From positions 1 to 64,000 of the forward strand of contig NZ_MKSM01000138.1 of the NCBI RefSeq assembly GCF_001897285.1: a stretch of 64,000 bases of DNA, read 5' to 3'. Made by a program: the position numbers and the translations under genes. The notes under the pieces were generated by a model. It had not been told where the DNA came from. It saw only the letters and a program-made list of their open reading frames with translations, and did not search any database. Source of the stretch: Nitrobacter sp. 62-23. GTDB taxonomy: Bacteria > Pseudomonadota > Alphaproteobacteria > Rhizobiales > Xanthobacteraceae. Positions within the stretch are counted from its first letter, which is position 1, and the number at the start of each line of letters is the position of its first letter. Below are positions 23,854 to 33,400 of the stretch, in pieces.

Positions 23854-26016
23854 ATGAACAGGACCGTCTTTTCCCTTCCCGCGCAAAGCGAGTACGCGAC
23901 CGCCGGCGGTCTCGCCGTCAGCAGGTCGATCGAGCATTTTACCGGCGGCAGGCGGCTGGACGACCTGATCGACCTGCTCGACCGCCGTCGCGGCCTGGTG
24001 CTGTCGTCGGGCACCACGGTGCCGGGACGCTATGAGAGTTTCGACCTCGGTTTCGCGGATCCGCCGCTCAGGATCGAAACCACGGGTCTGAATTTTTCCA
24101 TTGAAGCCACCAATGCCCGCGGCGAGGTGCTGATCGCCTTTCTGGGCGAGGCCCTGAGCGAGCCTTTTGTGGTTGTCACCGAAAGCACCGCGCTCCGCAT
24201 CGCCGGCCACATCGTGCGCGGCGATGCGCCGGTGGAGGAGGATCAGCGCACCCGGCGCGCCAGCGTGATGTCGCTGGTGCGCGCGCTGGTCGCGGCGTTC
24301 GCATCAGACGCCGATCCCATGCTCGGGCTCTACGGTGCGTTTGCCTATGACCTCGTGTTCCAGATGGAAGACCTGGTGCAGAAGCGCGCGCGCGAGGCCG
24401 ACCAGCGCGACATCGTGTTGTTCGTGCCCGACCGTTTGCTGGCTTACGACCGCGCCACCGGCCGCGGCGTCGTGCTGTCCTATGATTTCGCGTGGAACGG
24501 CCGCTCGACCGCGGGCCTGCCGCATGACACGCCGGAAAGCGTCTACGCCAGGACGGGACGGCAGGGTTTCACCGATCACGCTCCCGGCGAATATCAGGCC
24601 ACGGTGGAGACGGCGCGCGCCGCGTTCGCGCGCGGCGACCTGTTCGAAGCGGTGCCCGGGCAGTTGTTCGCCGAGCCCTGCGAACGCTCGCCGGCCGAAG
24701 TGTTTCAGCGGCTGTGCCGGATCAATCCGTCGCCCTATGGTGGTCTTGTCAATCTCGGCGACGGGGAATTCCTGGTTTCCGCTTCCCCGGAAATGTTCGT
24801 ACGCAGCGATGGCCGCCGGATCGAGACCTGTCCGATCTCCGGCACCATCGCGCGCGGCGCCGATGCCATCGGCGACGCCGAGCAGATCCGCGAGCTGCTC
24901 AACTCGGAGAAGGACGAGTTCGAGCTCAACATGTGCACCGACGTCGATCGCAACGACAAGGCACGCATCTGCATGCCGGGAACGATCAAGGTGCTGGCGC
25001 GACGCCAGATCGAGACCTATTCGAAGCTGTTTCACACCGTCGATCACGTCGAGGGCATTTTGCGGCCCGGTTTTGACGCGCTCGACGCGTTTCTCACCCA
25101 CGCCTGGGCGGTGACGGTGACCGGCGCGCCCAAGAAGTGGGCGATGCAGTTCGTCGAGGACAACGAGCGTTCGGCGCGGCGCTGGTATGCCGGCGCGTTC
25201 GGCGTCGTCGGCTTCGACGGCTCGATCAATACCGGCCTGACCATCCGCACCATCCGCATGAAGGATGGACTGGCCGAGGTGCGCGTCGGCGCGACCTGCC
25301 TGTTCGACAGCAAGGCGGAGCTTGAGGATCGCGAATGCCAGACCAAGGCGGCCGCGCTGTTCCAGGCGTTGCGCGGCGACGCGCCGAAGCCGCTTTCGGC
25401 GGTGGCTCCGGACGCGACCGGCTCCGGCAAGCGCGTGCTGCTGATCGATCACGACGACAGTTTCGTGCATATGCTGGCGGATTATTTCCGTCAGGTCGGC
25501 GCACGCGTCACGGTGGTGCGCTACGTCCACGCGCAGGACATGCTGAACACGCAGACCTACGACCTGCTGGTGCTGTCGCCCGGTCCCGGCCGGCCCGAGG
25601 ATTTCGGCATGGCCAAAACCATCGGCACCGCGCTGGAGAAGAAACTGCCGGTGTTCGGCGTCTGCCTCGGCGTGCAGGGAATCGGCGAGTATTTCGGCGG
25701 CCGGCTTGGCCAGCTCGCGCAACCGGCGCACGGCCGTCCCTCACGCGTGCAGAATCGCGGCGGACGCTTGATGCGCAATCTGCCGAACGAGATCGTGATC
25801 GGCCGCTATCATTCGCTGTATGTCGAGCGCAACGGCATGCCCGACGTGCTGGAGGTGACGGCGACCACCGACGACGGCGTGCCGATGGCGATCGAGCACA
25901 GGACGCTGCCGGTCGGCGGCGTGCAGTTTCACCCCGAATCGCTGATGTCGCTCGGCGGCGAGGTGGGCTTGCGGATCGTGGAGAATGCGTTCCGGCTGGG
26001 GCAGGGAGATAGCTGA
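23854..26016 (+). CDS. trpE(G): Anthranilate synthase, fused TrpE-TrpG
   Basis: A 720-residue fusion that converts chorismate plus glutamine to anthranilate, the first step of tryptophan synthesis. Residues 1 to about 515 are the TrpE component (NPSPYGGLVNLGDGEFLVSA, CPISGTIARG, DVDRNDKARIC). Residues from about 525 to 720 are the TrpG glutamine amidotransferase, with catalytic Cys604 in FGVCLGVQG and a VQFHPESL triad segment. The fusion is typical of Rhizobiales. Expression is controlled by the trpL attenuator just upstream; feedback inhibition by Trp is known for the family. Confidence 0.96.
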   Translation: MNRTVFSLPAQSEYATAGGLAVSRSIEHFTGGRRLDDLIDLLDRRRGLVLSSGTTVPGRYESFDLGFADPPLRIETTGLNFSIEATNARGEVLIAFLGEALSEPFVVVTESTALRIAGHIVRGDAPVEEDQRTRRASVMSLVRALVAAFASDADPMLGLYGAFAYDLVFQMEDLVQKRAREADQRDIVLFVPDRLLAYDRATGRGVVLSYDFAWNGRSTAGLPHDTPESVYARTGRQGFTDHAPGEYQATVETARAAFARGDLFEAVPGQLFAEPCERSPAEVFQRLCRINPSPYGGLVNLGDGEFLVSASPEMFVRSDGRRIETCPISGTIARGADAIGDAEQIRELLNSEKDEFELNMCTDVDRNDKARICMPGTIKVLARRQIETYSKLFHTVDHVEGILRPGFDALDAFLTHAWAVTVTGAPKKWAMQFVEDNERSARRWYAGAFGVVGFDGSINTGLTIRTIRMKDGLAEVRVGATCLFDSKAELEDRECQTKAAALFQALRGDAPKPLSAVAPDATGSGKRVLLIDHDDSFVHMLADYFRQVGARVTVVRYVHAQDMLNTQTYDLLVLSPGPGRPEDFGMAKTIGTALEKKLPVFGVCLGVQGIGEYFGGRLGQLAQPAHGRPSRVQNRGGRLMRNLPNEIVIGRYHSLYVERNGMPDVLEVTATTDDGVPMAIEHRTLPVGGVQFHPESLMSLGGEVGLRIVENAFRLGQGDS

Positions 26017-26061
26017 CTGTTTGACGCTGTCGTCGCGAAAGCGAACGCGACGAAGCATGGA

Positions 26062-26104
26062 CTGCTCCCCTCTCCCTTGTGGGGAGGGGTTGGGGGTGGG
26101 GTTA
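26062..26104. repeat. CCCTCCCC-type repeat E3
   Basis: Contains CTCTCCCTTGTGGGGAGGGG followed by TTGGGGGTGGGGTT. It is a relative of the elements at 55681 and 56114. A further imperfect copy lies just to its right, up to about 26172, filling the trpEG-apt gap. Confidence 0.6.
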
Positions 26105-26203
26105 CCACGAAGGCAGTGCTCGCCGTTCATTCCCTCCGTGACCCTCGCCCATAAGGGGCAGGGAACTGAGGGGCAATGCCAACACGATCGGATGTGAATA
26201 CTC

Positions 26204-26743
26204 ATGGTCCTTGAAGACGATCTGAAAGCCGCTGTCCGCACCATTCCGGATTATCCAAAGCCGGGGATCATGTTCCGCGACATCACCACGCTGCTTGGAG
26301 ATGCCCGCGCGTTCCGCCGTGCGGTCGATCAGCTCGTGCATCCCTGGGCGGGCTCGAAGATCGACAAGGTCGCAGGCATCGAGGCGCGGGGTTTCATTCT
26401 CGGCGGCGCGGTGGCGCATCAGGTCTCCGCCGGCTTTGTGCCGATCCGCAAGAAGGGCAAGCTGCCGCATCAGACCGTGCGGATGGCCTACGCGCTCGAA
26501 TACGGCACCGATGAAATGGAGATGCACGTCGATGCCATCGCCAAGGACGAGCGCGTCATTCTGGTCGACGACCTGATCGCCACCGGCGGCACGGCGGAGG
26601 GCGCGGTGAAGCTGCTGCGCCAGATCGGCGCCAATGTGGTGGCGGCCTGCTTCATCATCGACCTGCCGGACCTCGGCGGCGCCGCCAAGCTGCGCGCGAT
26701 GGACGTTCCGGTGCGGACGCTGATGGCGTTCGGCGGACACTGA
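26204..26743 (+). CDS. apt: Adenine phosphoribosyltransferase
   Basis: A 179-residue type I phosphoribosyltransferase that salvages adenine to AMP using PRPP. The PRPP-binding motif [13 protein letters not shown] is near residues 119-131, and the family start ([18 protein letters not shown]) and [15 protein letters not shown] are clear. It is separated from trpEG by repeats, so it probably has its own promoter. It is convergent with the ParA-like pair. Confidence 0.95.
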   Translation: MVLEDDLKAAVRTIPDYPKPGIMFRDITTLLGDARAFRRAVDQLVHPWAGSKIDKVAGIEARGFILGGAVAHQVSAGFVPIRKKGKLPHQTVRMAYALEYGTDEMEMHVDAIAKDERVILVDDLIATGGTAEGAVKLLRQIGANVVAACFIIDLPDLGGAAKLRAMDVPVRTLMAFGGH

Positions 26744-26786
26744 GGATTTTCTTCACCTCATCCCCGCAACAAGGCGGGGAGGACGC

Positions 26787-27455
26787 TCAATCCTGCTGTT
26801 GCGCCAGTCGCTGCTCGATCTCGCGGAAGCTGAAATAGTTGCTGCGGATCCACTGATGCAGTTCGGTTGAGGTATCCTTCTCGGTTCGCAGATAGTTGGT
26901 GAAGGAAAAGGTGAGCCGTTCGATGTAGCTCTTGAGGAACGCCGGAAGCACCGCGACGCGCATCAACTGACCGTGCATGAAGGTTTCGGGCAGGTCTCCG
27001 CGCAGGACGTATTCGTTGTCGACGATGACGAGCGCGTTGGGCGGCAGTGTTTCCCGCAGGGTGTGATAGCCGCGCGTGGACACGCGGTCGCTGTCGGCCA
27101 CGAACAGGACAACGGGCGCCACGTTGCTCCGGGCGGCTTCCTTGATGAAACCGATTTCCGCGATCATCCCGAAGAATTCGTCGAACGCGTGGTAGCCGAG
27201 GTCGATCACCTTGGCGAGGCCGTCATCGACGATCAGCCGGTCCATCAGCGCCATCTTGCCGTAGGTGTCGTCGATCTCGGCGGTCTCGGTGAGACGCGGC
27301 AGGTAGTCGACCAGCGATGGCTCCTGGATGTTGACGTCGAACGCCAGGACATCGCCCCGCTGCAGGCGCAGAAACTCGCTGAGTTGCCGCGCGATCAGCG
27401 TCTTGCCGACTTGCGGCCGTGGCGAGCAAATGATGTAGACGGGCGTGCGGGGCAT
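26787..27455 (-). CDS. ParA/MinD-like P-loop protein, signature lysine absent
   Basis: A 222-residue P-loop protein starting at MPRTPVYIICSPRPQVGKTL. The Walker A matches the ParA/MinD layout, but the N-terminal signature lysine (KGGxGKT) is replaced by Arg (PRPQVGKT). AFDVNIQEPSLVDY follows in the switch I/DxD position. The C-terminal third is helical and charged. It lies 138 bp behind a second ParA-like gene in the same direction, with a perfect hairpin between. I do not recognise a function; a positioning or signalling partner for the upstream ATPase is an inference. Confidence 0.65.
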   Translation of the reverse strand: MPRTPVYIICSPRPQVGKTLIARQLSEFLRLQRGDVLAFDVNIQEPSLVDYLPRLTETAEIDDTYGKMALMDRLIVDDGLAKVIDLGYHAFDEFFGMIAEIGFIKEAARSNVAPVVLFVADSDRVSTRGYHTLRETLPPNALVIVDNEYVLRGDLPETFMHGQLMRVAVLPAFLKSYIERLTFSFTNYLRTEKDTSTELHQWIRSNYFSFREIEQRLAQQQD

Positions 27456-27554
27456 GACCGATATATTGGAGAGGGCATCCCGATCTAGCAGGATGTCGAA
27501 AAACTCTCCACCGTCATTCTCGACGCGCATGCACGTCTGCGCGATCCGCGCTAA

Positions 27555-27573
27555 CGCGAGGGCTTCCCTCGCG
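27555..27573 (-). repeat. Hairpin between the two ParA-like genes
   Basis: A perfect 8-bp stem CGCGAGGG/CCCTCGCG with a 3-base loop, 20 bp past the stop of the upstream gene. There is no T-run, so it is more likely an mRNA processing or stability element than a full terminator. Confidence 0.55.
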
Positions 27574-27593
27574 CGCTTCGTTCAAACGACCGG

Positions 27594-28349
27594 TTACTTG
27601 GCCGAGGCGCGGCTGGCTTTCTCCTTCGAGGTGACGATGTCGGTGAGCTTGATGCGGTCGAATTCGCTCCAGACGTTCGCGAGCCAGTGACGGACGTAGC
27701 CGCGCAGGACGAACGAGTAATTGGCGGACTCGTTCTTGTGTCCCTTGTTGGCCACGAATTTGAGGAACGGCACCGAGGATACCTCGACCTGCTCGTAGGC
27801 CATCTCGTTGAGTTTCGGGATGGTGATCTCGGTCGCGTCCTTGATCTTGCGGAAGTAGGCGTTGTAGGTCGCCTGATCCCACTCGAAAAAGTTCGTGTTG
27901 TTGATGAAATTCTTGACGAGGAAATATTTCGCGCCGGACATGAAGTTCGCGGTCTCCGCGATCTCGTCGAGCGAGGCGATCGAGGGACCGAGAATATGGA
28001 ACACCGCGAAGGTGATCTGCCCGGACTTTGCCGCATCGAGGAACCCGATGTCGCGAAGCGAGGCCAGCGCCGGCGACATCAGTCCGGCGCGGACGTCGAT
28101 CACCGTGACGCTGGCCTTGGCCGTGTTCAGCGTGTCGAAGATCTTCATCTGGTCCGCGGTCGTCGTCATATCAACGATCTCGGTGATGTCAGGGTGAAAG
28201 CGCTTCAGCGTGCCGCGCGGCGATTCGGTGTCGAACGCCCGGGTTGGCACGTTGTTGGCACTGAAATAGTCGAGCACGGTGCGCGAGACCGTGGTCTTGC
28301 CGACCCCGCCCTTGTCCGCACCCACCACAATTACTGCTGGCTTCGCCAT
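27594..28349 (-). CDS. ParA/MinD family ATPase
   Basis: A 251-residue ATPase with a canonical deviant Walker A (GADKGGVGKTTVSR, residues 10-23), a switch I region (FDTESPRGTL) and Walker B (VTVIDVRAG). The second half (ISGAKYF..., FFEWDQATYNAYFRKI) matches no ParA, Soj, MinD or MipZ signature that I know. The Lys-rich end (TSKEKASRASAK) might bind DNA. It is the first gene of a two-gene leftward unit with a degenerate P-loop partner. It is not near parB or the origin, so plasmid or chromosome partitioning is unproven. Confidence 0.7.
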   Translation of the reverse strand: MAKPAVIVVGADKGGVGKTTVSRTVLDYFSANNVPTRAFDTESPRGTLKRFHPDITEIVDMTTTADQMKIFDTLNTAKASVTVIDVRAGLMSPALASLRDIGFLDAAKSGQITFAVFHILGPSIASLDEIAETANFMSGAKYFLVKNFINNTNFFEWDQATYNAYFRKIKDATEITIPKLNEMAYEQVEVSSVPFLKFVANKGHKNESANYSFVLRGYVRHWLANVWSEFDRIKLTDIVTSKEKASRASAK

Positions 28350-28660
28350 GAGACCCCTTTAAGCAAGCTGAAAGCCGAAAACCGCGCATGGTCGCGCGTG
28401 CGGCATATCCCCGATGTTTGCTTGGGGCGCGACCATGGCAGAAACGAGGGAGAATTCAATTCGATATATTGAATCCGGTGAAATTCGTCATGGCGTTGGG
28501 AAAACGCGGCCTCTTGCGAAAGGTGGGCAAGCGCGAAAATGACGTGGCGAGCGGTGGGAACCTTCGGGAAGAGCATCTTCTGGCGTGAAAAATCCTTAGA
28601 AAAGTTCAAGTTGTCGGGTACCTTGTTCTGTGGAAGCATAACTTTGCAGGAAAATTTTTT
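28350..28660. other. Intergenic region between divergent genes
   Basis: A 311-bp gap between the ParA-like ATPase (leftward) and the YbaN gene (rightward). It is noticeably AT-richer than its surroundings on the right side, where promoter elements for the YbaN gene and a possible Irr box lie. No gene or repeat is seen. Confidence 0.6.
28596..28610 (+). promoter_or_regulatory. Possible Irr (ICE) box
   Basis: TTAGAA-AAG-TTCAAG matches the TTAGAA-N3-TTCTAA iron-control element at 10 of 12 defined positions. It lies 51-65 bp upstream of the YbaN-family start. YbaN/DUF454 genes are often in iron-responsive contexts in this group. Suggestive only. Confidence 0.3.
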
Positions 28661-29113
28661 GTGACTGACCAGAATGGCGAGGCAATGATCGCGGACGAGC
28701 AGTCTTTTGACGAAGGGGCGGCCGGTGTCGTTGAACCGCGCGCCACCACGCCGCGGATGATGCGCGGCGTGTTTCTGGTGCTGGGCGTCTGTTTCGTTGC
28801 GCTCGGCTTTATCGGCGCATTCCTGCCGGTGCTGCCGACGACGCCGTTCCTGATCCTGGCCGCCGCCTGCTTTGCGCGCTCTTCCCCGCGGCTGGAAAAC
28901 TGGCTGTTGCAGCATCAGCGTTTCGGTCCGCTGCTGCGCGGCTGGCGCGAGCGCGGCGCGATCCCGCCAAAGGCCAAGCTGATGGCGCTGGGCGGCACGG
29001 CGCTCGGTTTCGTACTGTTCTGGCTCGGCGGCCATCCCGGGCCATGGCTCATGGCGGCGGTGGCATTGTTGATGCTGACCGGGCTGGTCTACGTCTTCAC
29101 GCGGCCGTCATAG
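28661..29113 (+). CDS. YbaN family (DUF454) inner-membrane protein
   Basis: A 150-residue protein with a GTG start. An acidic N-terminal tail is followed by DUF454: a first helix pair (VFLVLGVCFVALGFIGAFLP), then the conserved VLPTTPFLILAAACFARSSP, then a final helix pair (LGFVLFWLGG, AAVALLMLTGLVYVF). YbaN function is unknown; in related genomes it lies near iron or haem genes. A possible Irr box lies upstream. Confidence 0.85.
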   Translation: MTDQNGEAMIADEQSFDEGAAGVVEPRATTPRMMRGVFLVLGVCFVALGFIGAFLPVLPTTPFLILAAACFARSSPRLENWLLQHQRFGPLLRGWRERGAIPPKAKLMALGGTALGFVLFWLGGHPGPWLMAAVALLMLTGLVYVFTRPS

Positions 29114-29123
29114 TCTTCGGGAG

Positions 29124-30173
29124 CTACCCGCTCGCGCGGGGCGCGACGGTGTCGCCCCAGCCGATCCGGCGCATCCCGGCATAGGCGGCCTTGTCGCGAC
29201 GGGGAATGGTCACGATGCCGGCACTGCCGTCCGCGCGGCATAATTTGATCCGCATCCCGGCCTTACTGACGAGCGGCTGCGCCAGCACGCGCGCCGGACG
29301 TTGCCGGACGGGCGTTCGAGCCAGCGCGACGTAGCTGAACTTCTCGTCCTCGAAGGGAAGCTCCGCGCCCTTGACGTGCTTGTGGGCGCGCGACCGCGGC
29401 AGCCGCTGCACGAAATGGCACCAGTCCGCAGCGGCTTTTTGTTTTGACGCGTTCTCTTCATGCGGAACGGCGCCTGCCTCGTTTGAAGATGTCATGAGCG
29501 GGCATTCGCGGTCGTGTGGGCAAGGCGCGAGGACATGAGCGCCTTGCGCAATCAGGCGGCGGCGCAGGTCGAGGATGCGTCGGTAGCCGGCGGGCGTGCC
29601 GGGTTCCACGACCAGCAGCGTGTCGCGCGTCGCCGCCCACATCAAATCAGTGAGCGCGGCCAGCCGGTCGGCGTTCATCTCGCCGATGACATAGCTTGCG
29701 ACGACGAGATCGGCGCTCGCGGTCCTGTCGCGAAACCCGGCGATTGCGTCGCTTTGCATATAGCGGACGCCGTGCAGCCGCGCCTCAGTGGAGAGGAGGT
29801 CGAGCGCGAGCGTCCGCAGCGCCGGATTGGCGTCGATGGCGGTGAATTCGTCGAGGCAATCAAACGCCTGCGCCGCCGCCCACGTCGCGGTGCCGGGGCC
29901 GGCGCCGACGTCGAGCAGGTCTTGCGGCGCGAATTCCGGACGGATCTTGCGGATCGCATTGAGGCTGGCGACGACGGCCGCATAGGTCGCGGGCATCCGC
30001 GCCAGCGCATAGGCGAGCGCGTCGGATTCACTGCGGATCGCCTCCGAGCCGCCGCCGCCGCGATAGGTCTGCGAGATCGTCGCCGCGCGAACCGCGGCGT
30101 CACTGCGGGAGAGGCCCTGTGCCTTTTGTTCGAGTGCGGCGCGCAATGCAGCGGGGAGGGAGGGCGGAATCAT
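29124..30173 (-). CDS. Rsm22-like ribosomal methyltransferase-associated protein
   Basis: A 349-residue protein from the ATG at 30173 (MIPPSLPAALRAAL). It has the Rossmann SAM-binding region (DLLDVGAGPGTATWAA near residues 90-105) and a Cys-containing segment (CPHDRECPL) that in the Rsm22 family binds zinc or Fe-S. Mitochondrial Rsm22/METTL17 assists small-subunit assembly; the bacterial role is not settled. It is convergent with the YbaN gene, 10 bp apart. The C-terminal basic segment is RRDKAAYAGMRRIGWGD. Confidence 0.8.
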   Translation of the reverse strand: MIPPSLPAALRAALEQKAQGLSRSDAAVRAATISQTYRGGGGSEAIRSESDALAYALARMPATYAAVVASLNAIRKIRPEFAPQDLLDVGAGPGTATWAAAQAFDCLDEFTAIDANPALRTLALDLLSTEARLHGVRYMQSDAIAGFRDRTASADLVVASYVIGEMNADRLAALTDLMWAATRDTLLVVEPGTPAGYRRILDLRRRLIAQGAHVLAPCPHDRECPLMTSSNEAGAVPHEENASKQKAAADWCHFVQRLPRSRAHKHVKGAELPFEDEKFSYVALARTPVRQRPARVLAQPLVSKAGMRIKLCRADGSAGIVTIPRRDKAAYAGMRRIGWGDTVAPRASG

Positions 30174-30459
30174 GTTTGAGGCGGACGCCGGATGCGACAA
30201 AACCCGTCATGGCCGGCAGGTTTCGACCGAAACCGACACCTGCCGGGGGCGGAGTTCTGGTACTCGCTATCCGGCGGCCTCGCCAGAGCAGGCTCGGCGT
30301 CGGCAGGTTGTTGAAAGAACGCATTCAGTCTGGCTGGATTCGGGTTCGGATCGCTGGACAGGCCCGCGTCCGCAAGGTTCACCGATGAAGCGCGTGACAG
30401 GAATTCGTCCATTCTGGTTCGGCAGCACTGTCCCCTGCGCAACTCGGGAACGCGGCGCT

Positions 30460-33400
30460 CTACGCCACGTTCTGGTCGAGAATTTTCACTGCGTTCTCGA
30501 GATCGACCGACACCAGTTGCGAGACGCCGCGCTCGGCCATGGTCACGCCGAACAGCCGGTTCATGCTCGCCATGGTGATCGGATTGTGGGTGATGATGAT
30601 GAAGCGCGTCTCCGTGGACGAGGTCATCTCGTGCAGGAGGTTGCAGAAGCGTTCGACGTTGTGGTCGTCGAGCGGTGCGTCGACTTCGTCCAGCACGCAG
30701 ATCGGCGATGGGTTGGTGAGGAACACCGCGAAGATCAGCGCCATCGCGGTGAGCGCCTGCTCGCCGCCCGAGAGCAGCGACAGCGTCTGCGGTTTCTTGC
30801 CGGGCGGCTTGGCGATGATCTCCAGCCCGGCTTCCAGCGGATCATCGCTCTCGATCAAGTGCAGCGCCGCCTCGCCGCCGCCGAACAGCTGGGTGAACAG
30901 CCGCTTGAAATGGGTGTTGACGGTCTCGAACGAGTTCAGAAGCCGCTCGCGCGCTTCACGGTTGAGACTCTGGATGCCGGTGCGCAGCTTCTTGATGGCT
31001 TCGACGAGGTCGTCGCGCTCGGTGGCGAGCGAGGTGTGCTGGGTCTCGACACCGCGCAGTTCCTCCTCGGCGCGCAGGTTGACAGCGCCGAGGCGGTCGC
31101 GGTCCCGGCGCAGCTTTTCCAGCTCCGTCTCGATCTCCGGCAGCGGCGGCAGGTCGACACCGTCCTGGACCTCGGCCAGCGAGGCCACCACGCCGGGCTC
31201 GACCTCGAGCATGTCGCGGATTTCCCGTTCGGTATCCTCCAGACGCCGCTTGCTGCCGTCCATGCGCTCCTCGGCGCGGGCGGTGGCTTCGCGCGCGCTC
31301 GACAGCGCCTCCAGCGAGATTTTTGCGCGGCGATCGGTGTCCGCCATCGCGGCTTCGGCGCCGACGAGCGTATCAGCCGCGTCGCGGCGATCCTTCTCGG
31401 CGTGCTCGATCTCGCTGATGATGGCGCTGCGCTTCTCGGCGAACAGGGTCGGCGCATTCTCGAGCTCGGCGCGCTCGGCCTTCACATCGGTGACGCGCGC
31501 TTCGATGGTCGCGATCTGCGAGGCCGCGCTCTGCTTGCGGGTCTGCCATTCGTTGCGTTCGGCCGAGATCGCCTGCAGGCGGCGGTCCGCAAGCTCGGCT
31601 TCGCGGGCCAACGCCTGCGCTTCGGCGCGCACCTGCGCGGCGAGCCGGCGATGGCCGTCGATCTCGGTCCGCACGTCGCCGAGCTTGGTTTCGGTATCGA
31701 GGCTCGGCGGCAACTCGCCAAGCGCAGCCGTCGCAGCTTCATGGGCAGTGGCCGCCTCCAGGCGATCGCTGGCCAGGCGGTTGTGCGCCTCCGTCAGCGC
31801 CGAGCGGCGCGCGGCATGGCGATTGATCTCGCGCTCGGCGCTGGCATGACGCTCGCGCGCGGCATCGGCCTCGCGCTGCGCCGTGCGCCAGGCATTGCGC
31901 GCCTCGCTCTCGGTTGAGGCGGCAGCGGTGACGGTGTGAGCGGCGGCGGCGACAACCTGCTGGGCCGCCTCGAGCGCCTGCCGCCGCTCGGCGACCTCAG
32001 CGCGCGCGCGCTCAATCTCGCTCTCGATATCGGCAAGACGTGCGCGCTCGGCGAGGCGGCGCGCAGCCCCGGTCGGCGCATGGGCGGCGGTCACGAAGCC
32101 GTCCCAGCGCCAGACGTCGCCTTCGAGCGACACCAGCCGCTGGCCGGTTTTCAGATGCGCGACCAGCTCCGCGCCGCGCTCCCTGGCGACGACGCCGATC
32201 TGGGCCAGACGTCGCGCCAGTTCCGGCGGCGCCTGCACGTGGACCGCAAGCGATTCCACGCTCCCGGGCAATGCCGGGTCCTCGGTCGTCACGGTCGCGC
32301 CGGTCCAGCGCATCGGCGCGGACTGGTCCACCGGTGCGTCGAGGTCGTCGCCGAGTACGGCGCCGATCGCCTTCTCATAGCCCTTGTCGACGCTGATGCC
32401 GTCGATGATCGGCGGCCACAGGTTCTTGCTTTCGCCGTTCAGGATCTTGGCGATGGTCTTGGCTTCGGTTTCGAGCCGCTGGGCCCGCTTGTCGGCTTCC
32501 TGCAATGGTCCGCGCGCCGTTTCGACGCCGGAGCGGGCAGCTTCGAGCTGCCCTCGCGCGGCGGCATGTTCGGCCTCGCGTTCTCGGCTCAGGCTTTCCG
32601 ATTGCGCGAGCGCCTGCTGCGCGCCCTCGATCGCCGCGCTCAGCGCATCGAGATCGCCGAAGCCGCTGGTCTGCTGCGCCAGCGCCTCGGTCTCGCGTTG
32701 CACGTCTGCGATCTGCTGATCGATGCGCGCCAGACGGTCGCGATGGGTCCGTACGTTCGATTCGAGTTGGTTACGTTTCGCGGTGAGGTCGGCCAGCGCG
32801 CGGGTCAATTCCGCGAACGTGGCCTCTGTCGCGGCGAGGGTTGCTTCCGCCTGCGCCGCCCGCTCGTCGACGCCGCTGCGGGTCTCGACGCGCGACTTGA
32901 TCTCCTCCTTCAGCTCGGTGTCCTCGGCCTCCAGCCGCCGCAAGGCGTCATCGGCATCGGAGGATTGCCGCTGCTCGCGCTCGATGTCGGATGCAAGCTG
33001 CGTCAGCCGGCGATCGAGTTCGGCGGCGCGCTCCTTCGCGCGCTCCTCCTCGCGGTCGAGCGCCTCGCGCGCGCTGGTGAGGCGCTGCAGTCCGGCGGCG
33101 GCGCGGGCTTCCGCCTCGCGCAGCGCCGGCAGTTCGGACGCGCGTTCCGCCTGGAGGCGGGCGGCTTCCGCCTGCTCGCGGGTGCGTTCGGCCAGTTCGC
33201 GAACGTTCAAATCGTGAATTCTGGCGGCTTCCGTCACCTCGGCCTGCGCGTCCAGCCAGCGCAGGTGGAACAGCATGGCCTCGGTCTTGCGCACTTTCGC
33301 CGCGACGTCGCGATAGCGGATCGCCTGCCGCGCCTGCTTCTTGAGGCCATCCATCTGGCCGGAGAGCTGGCCGATCACGTCCTCGACGCGGGTGAGATTG

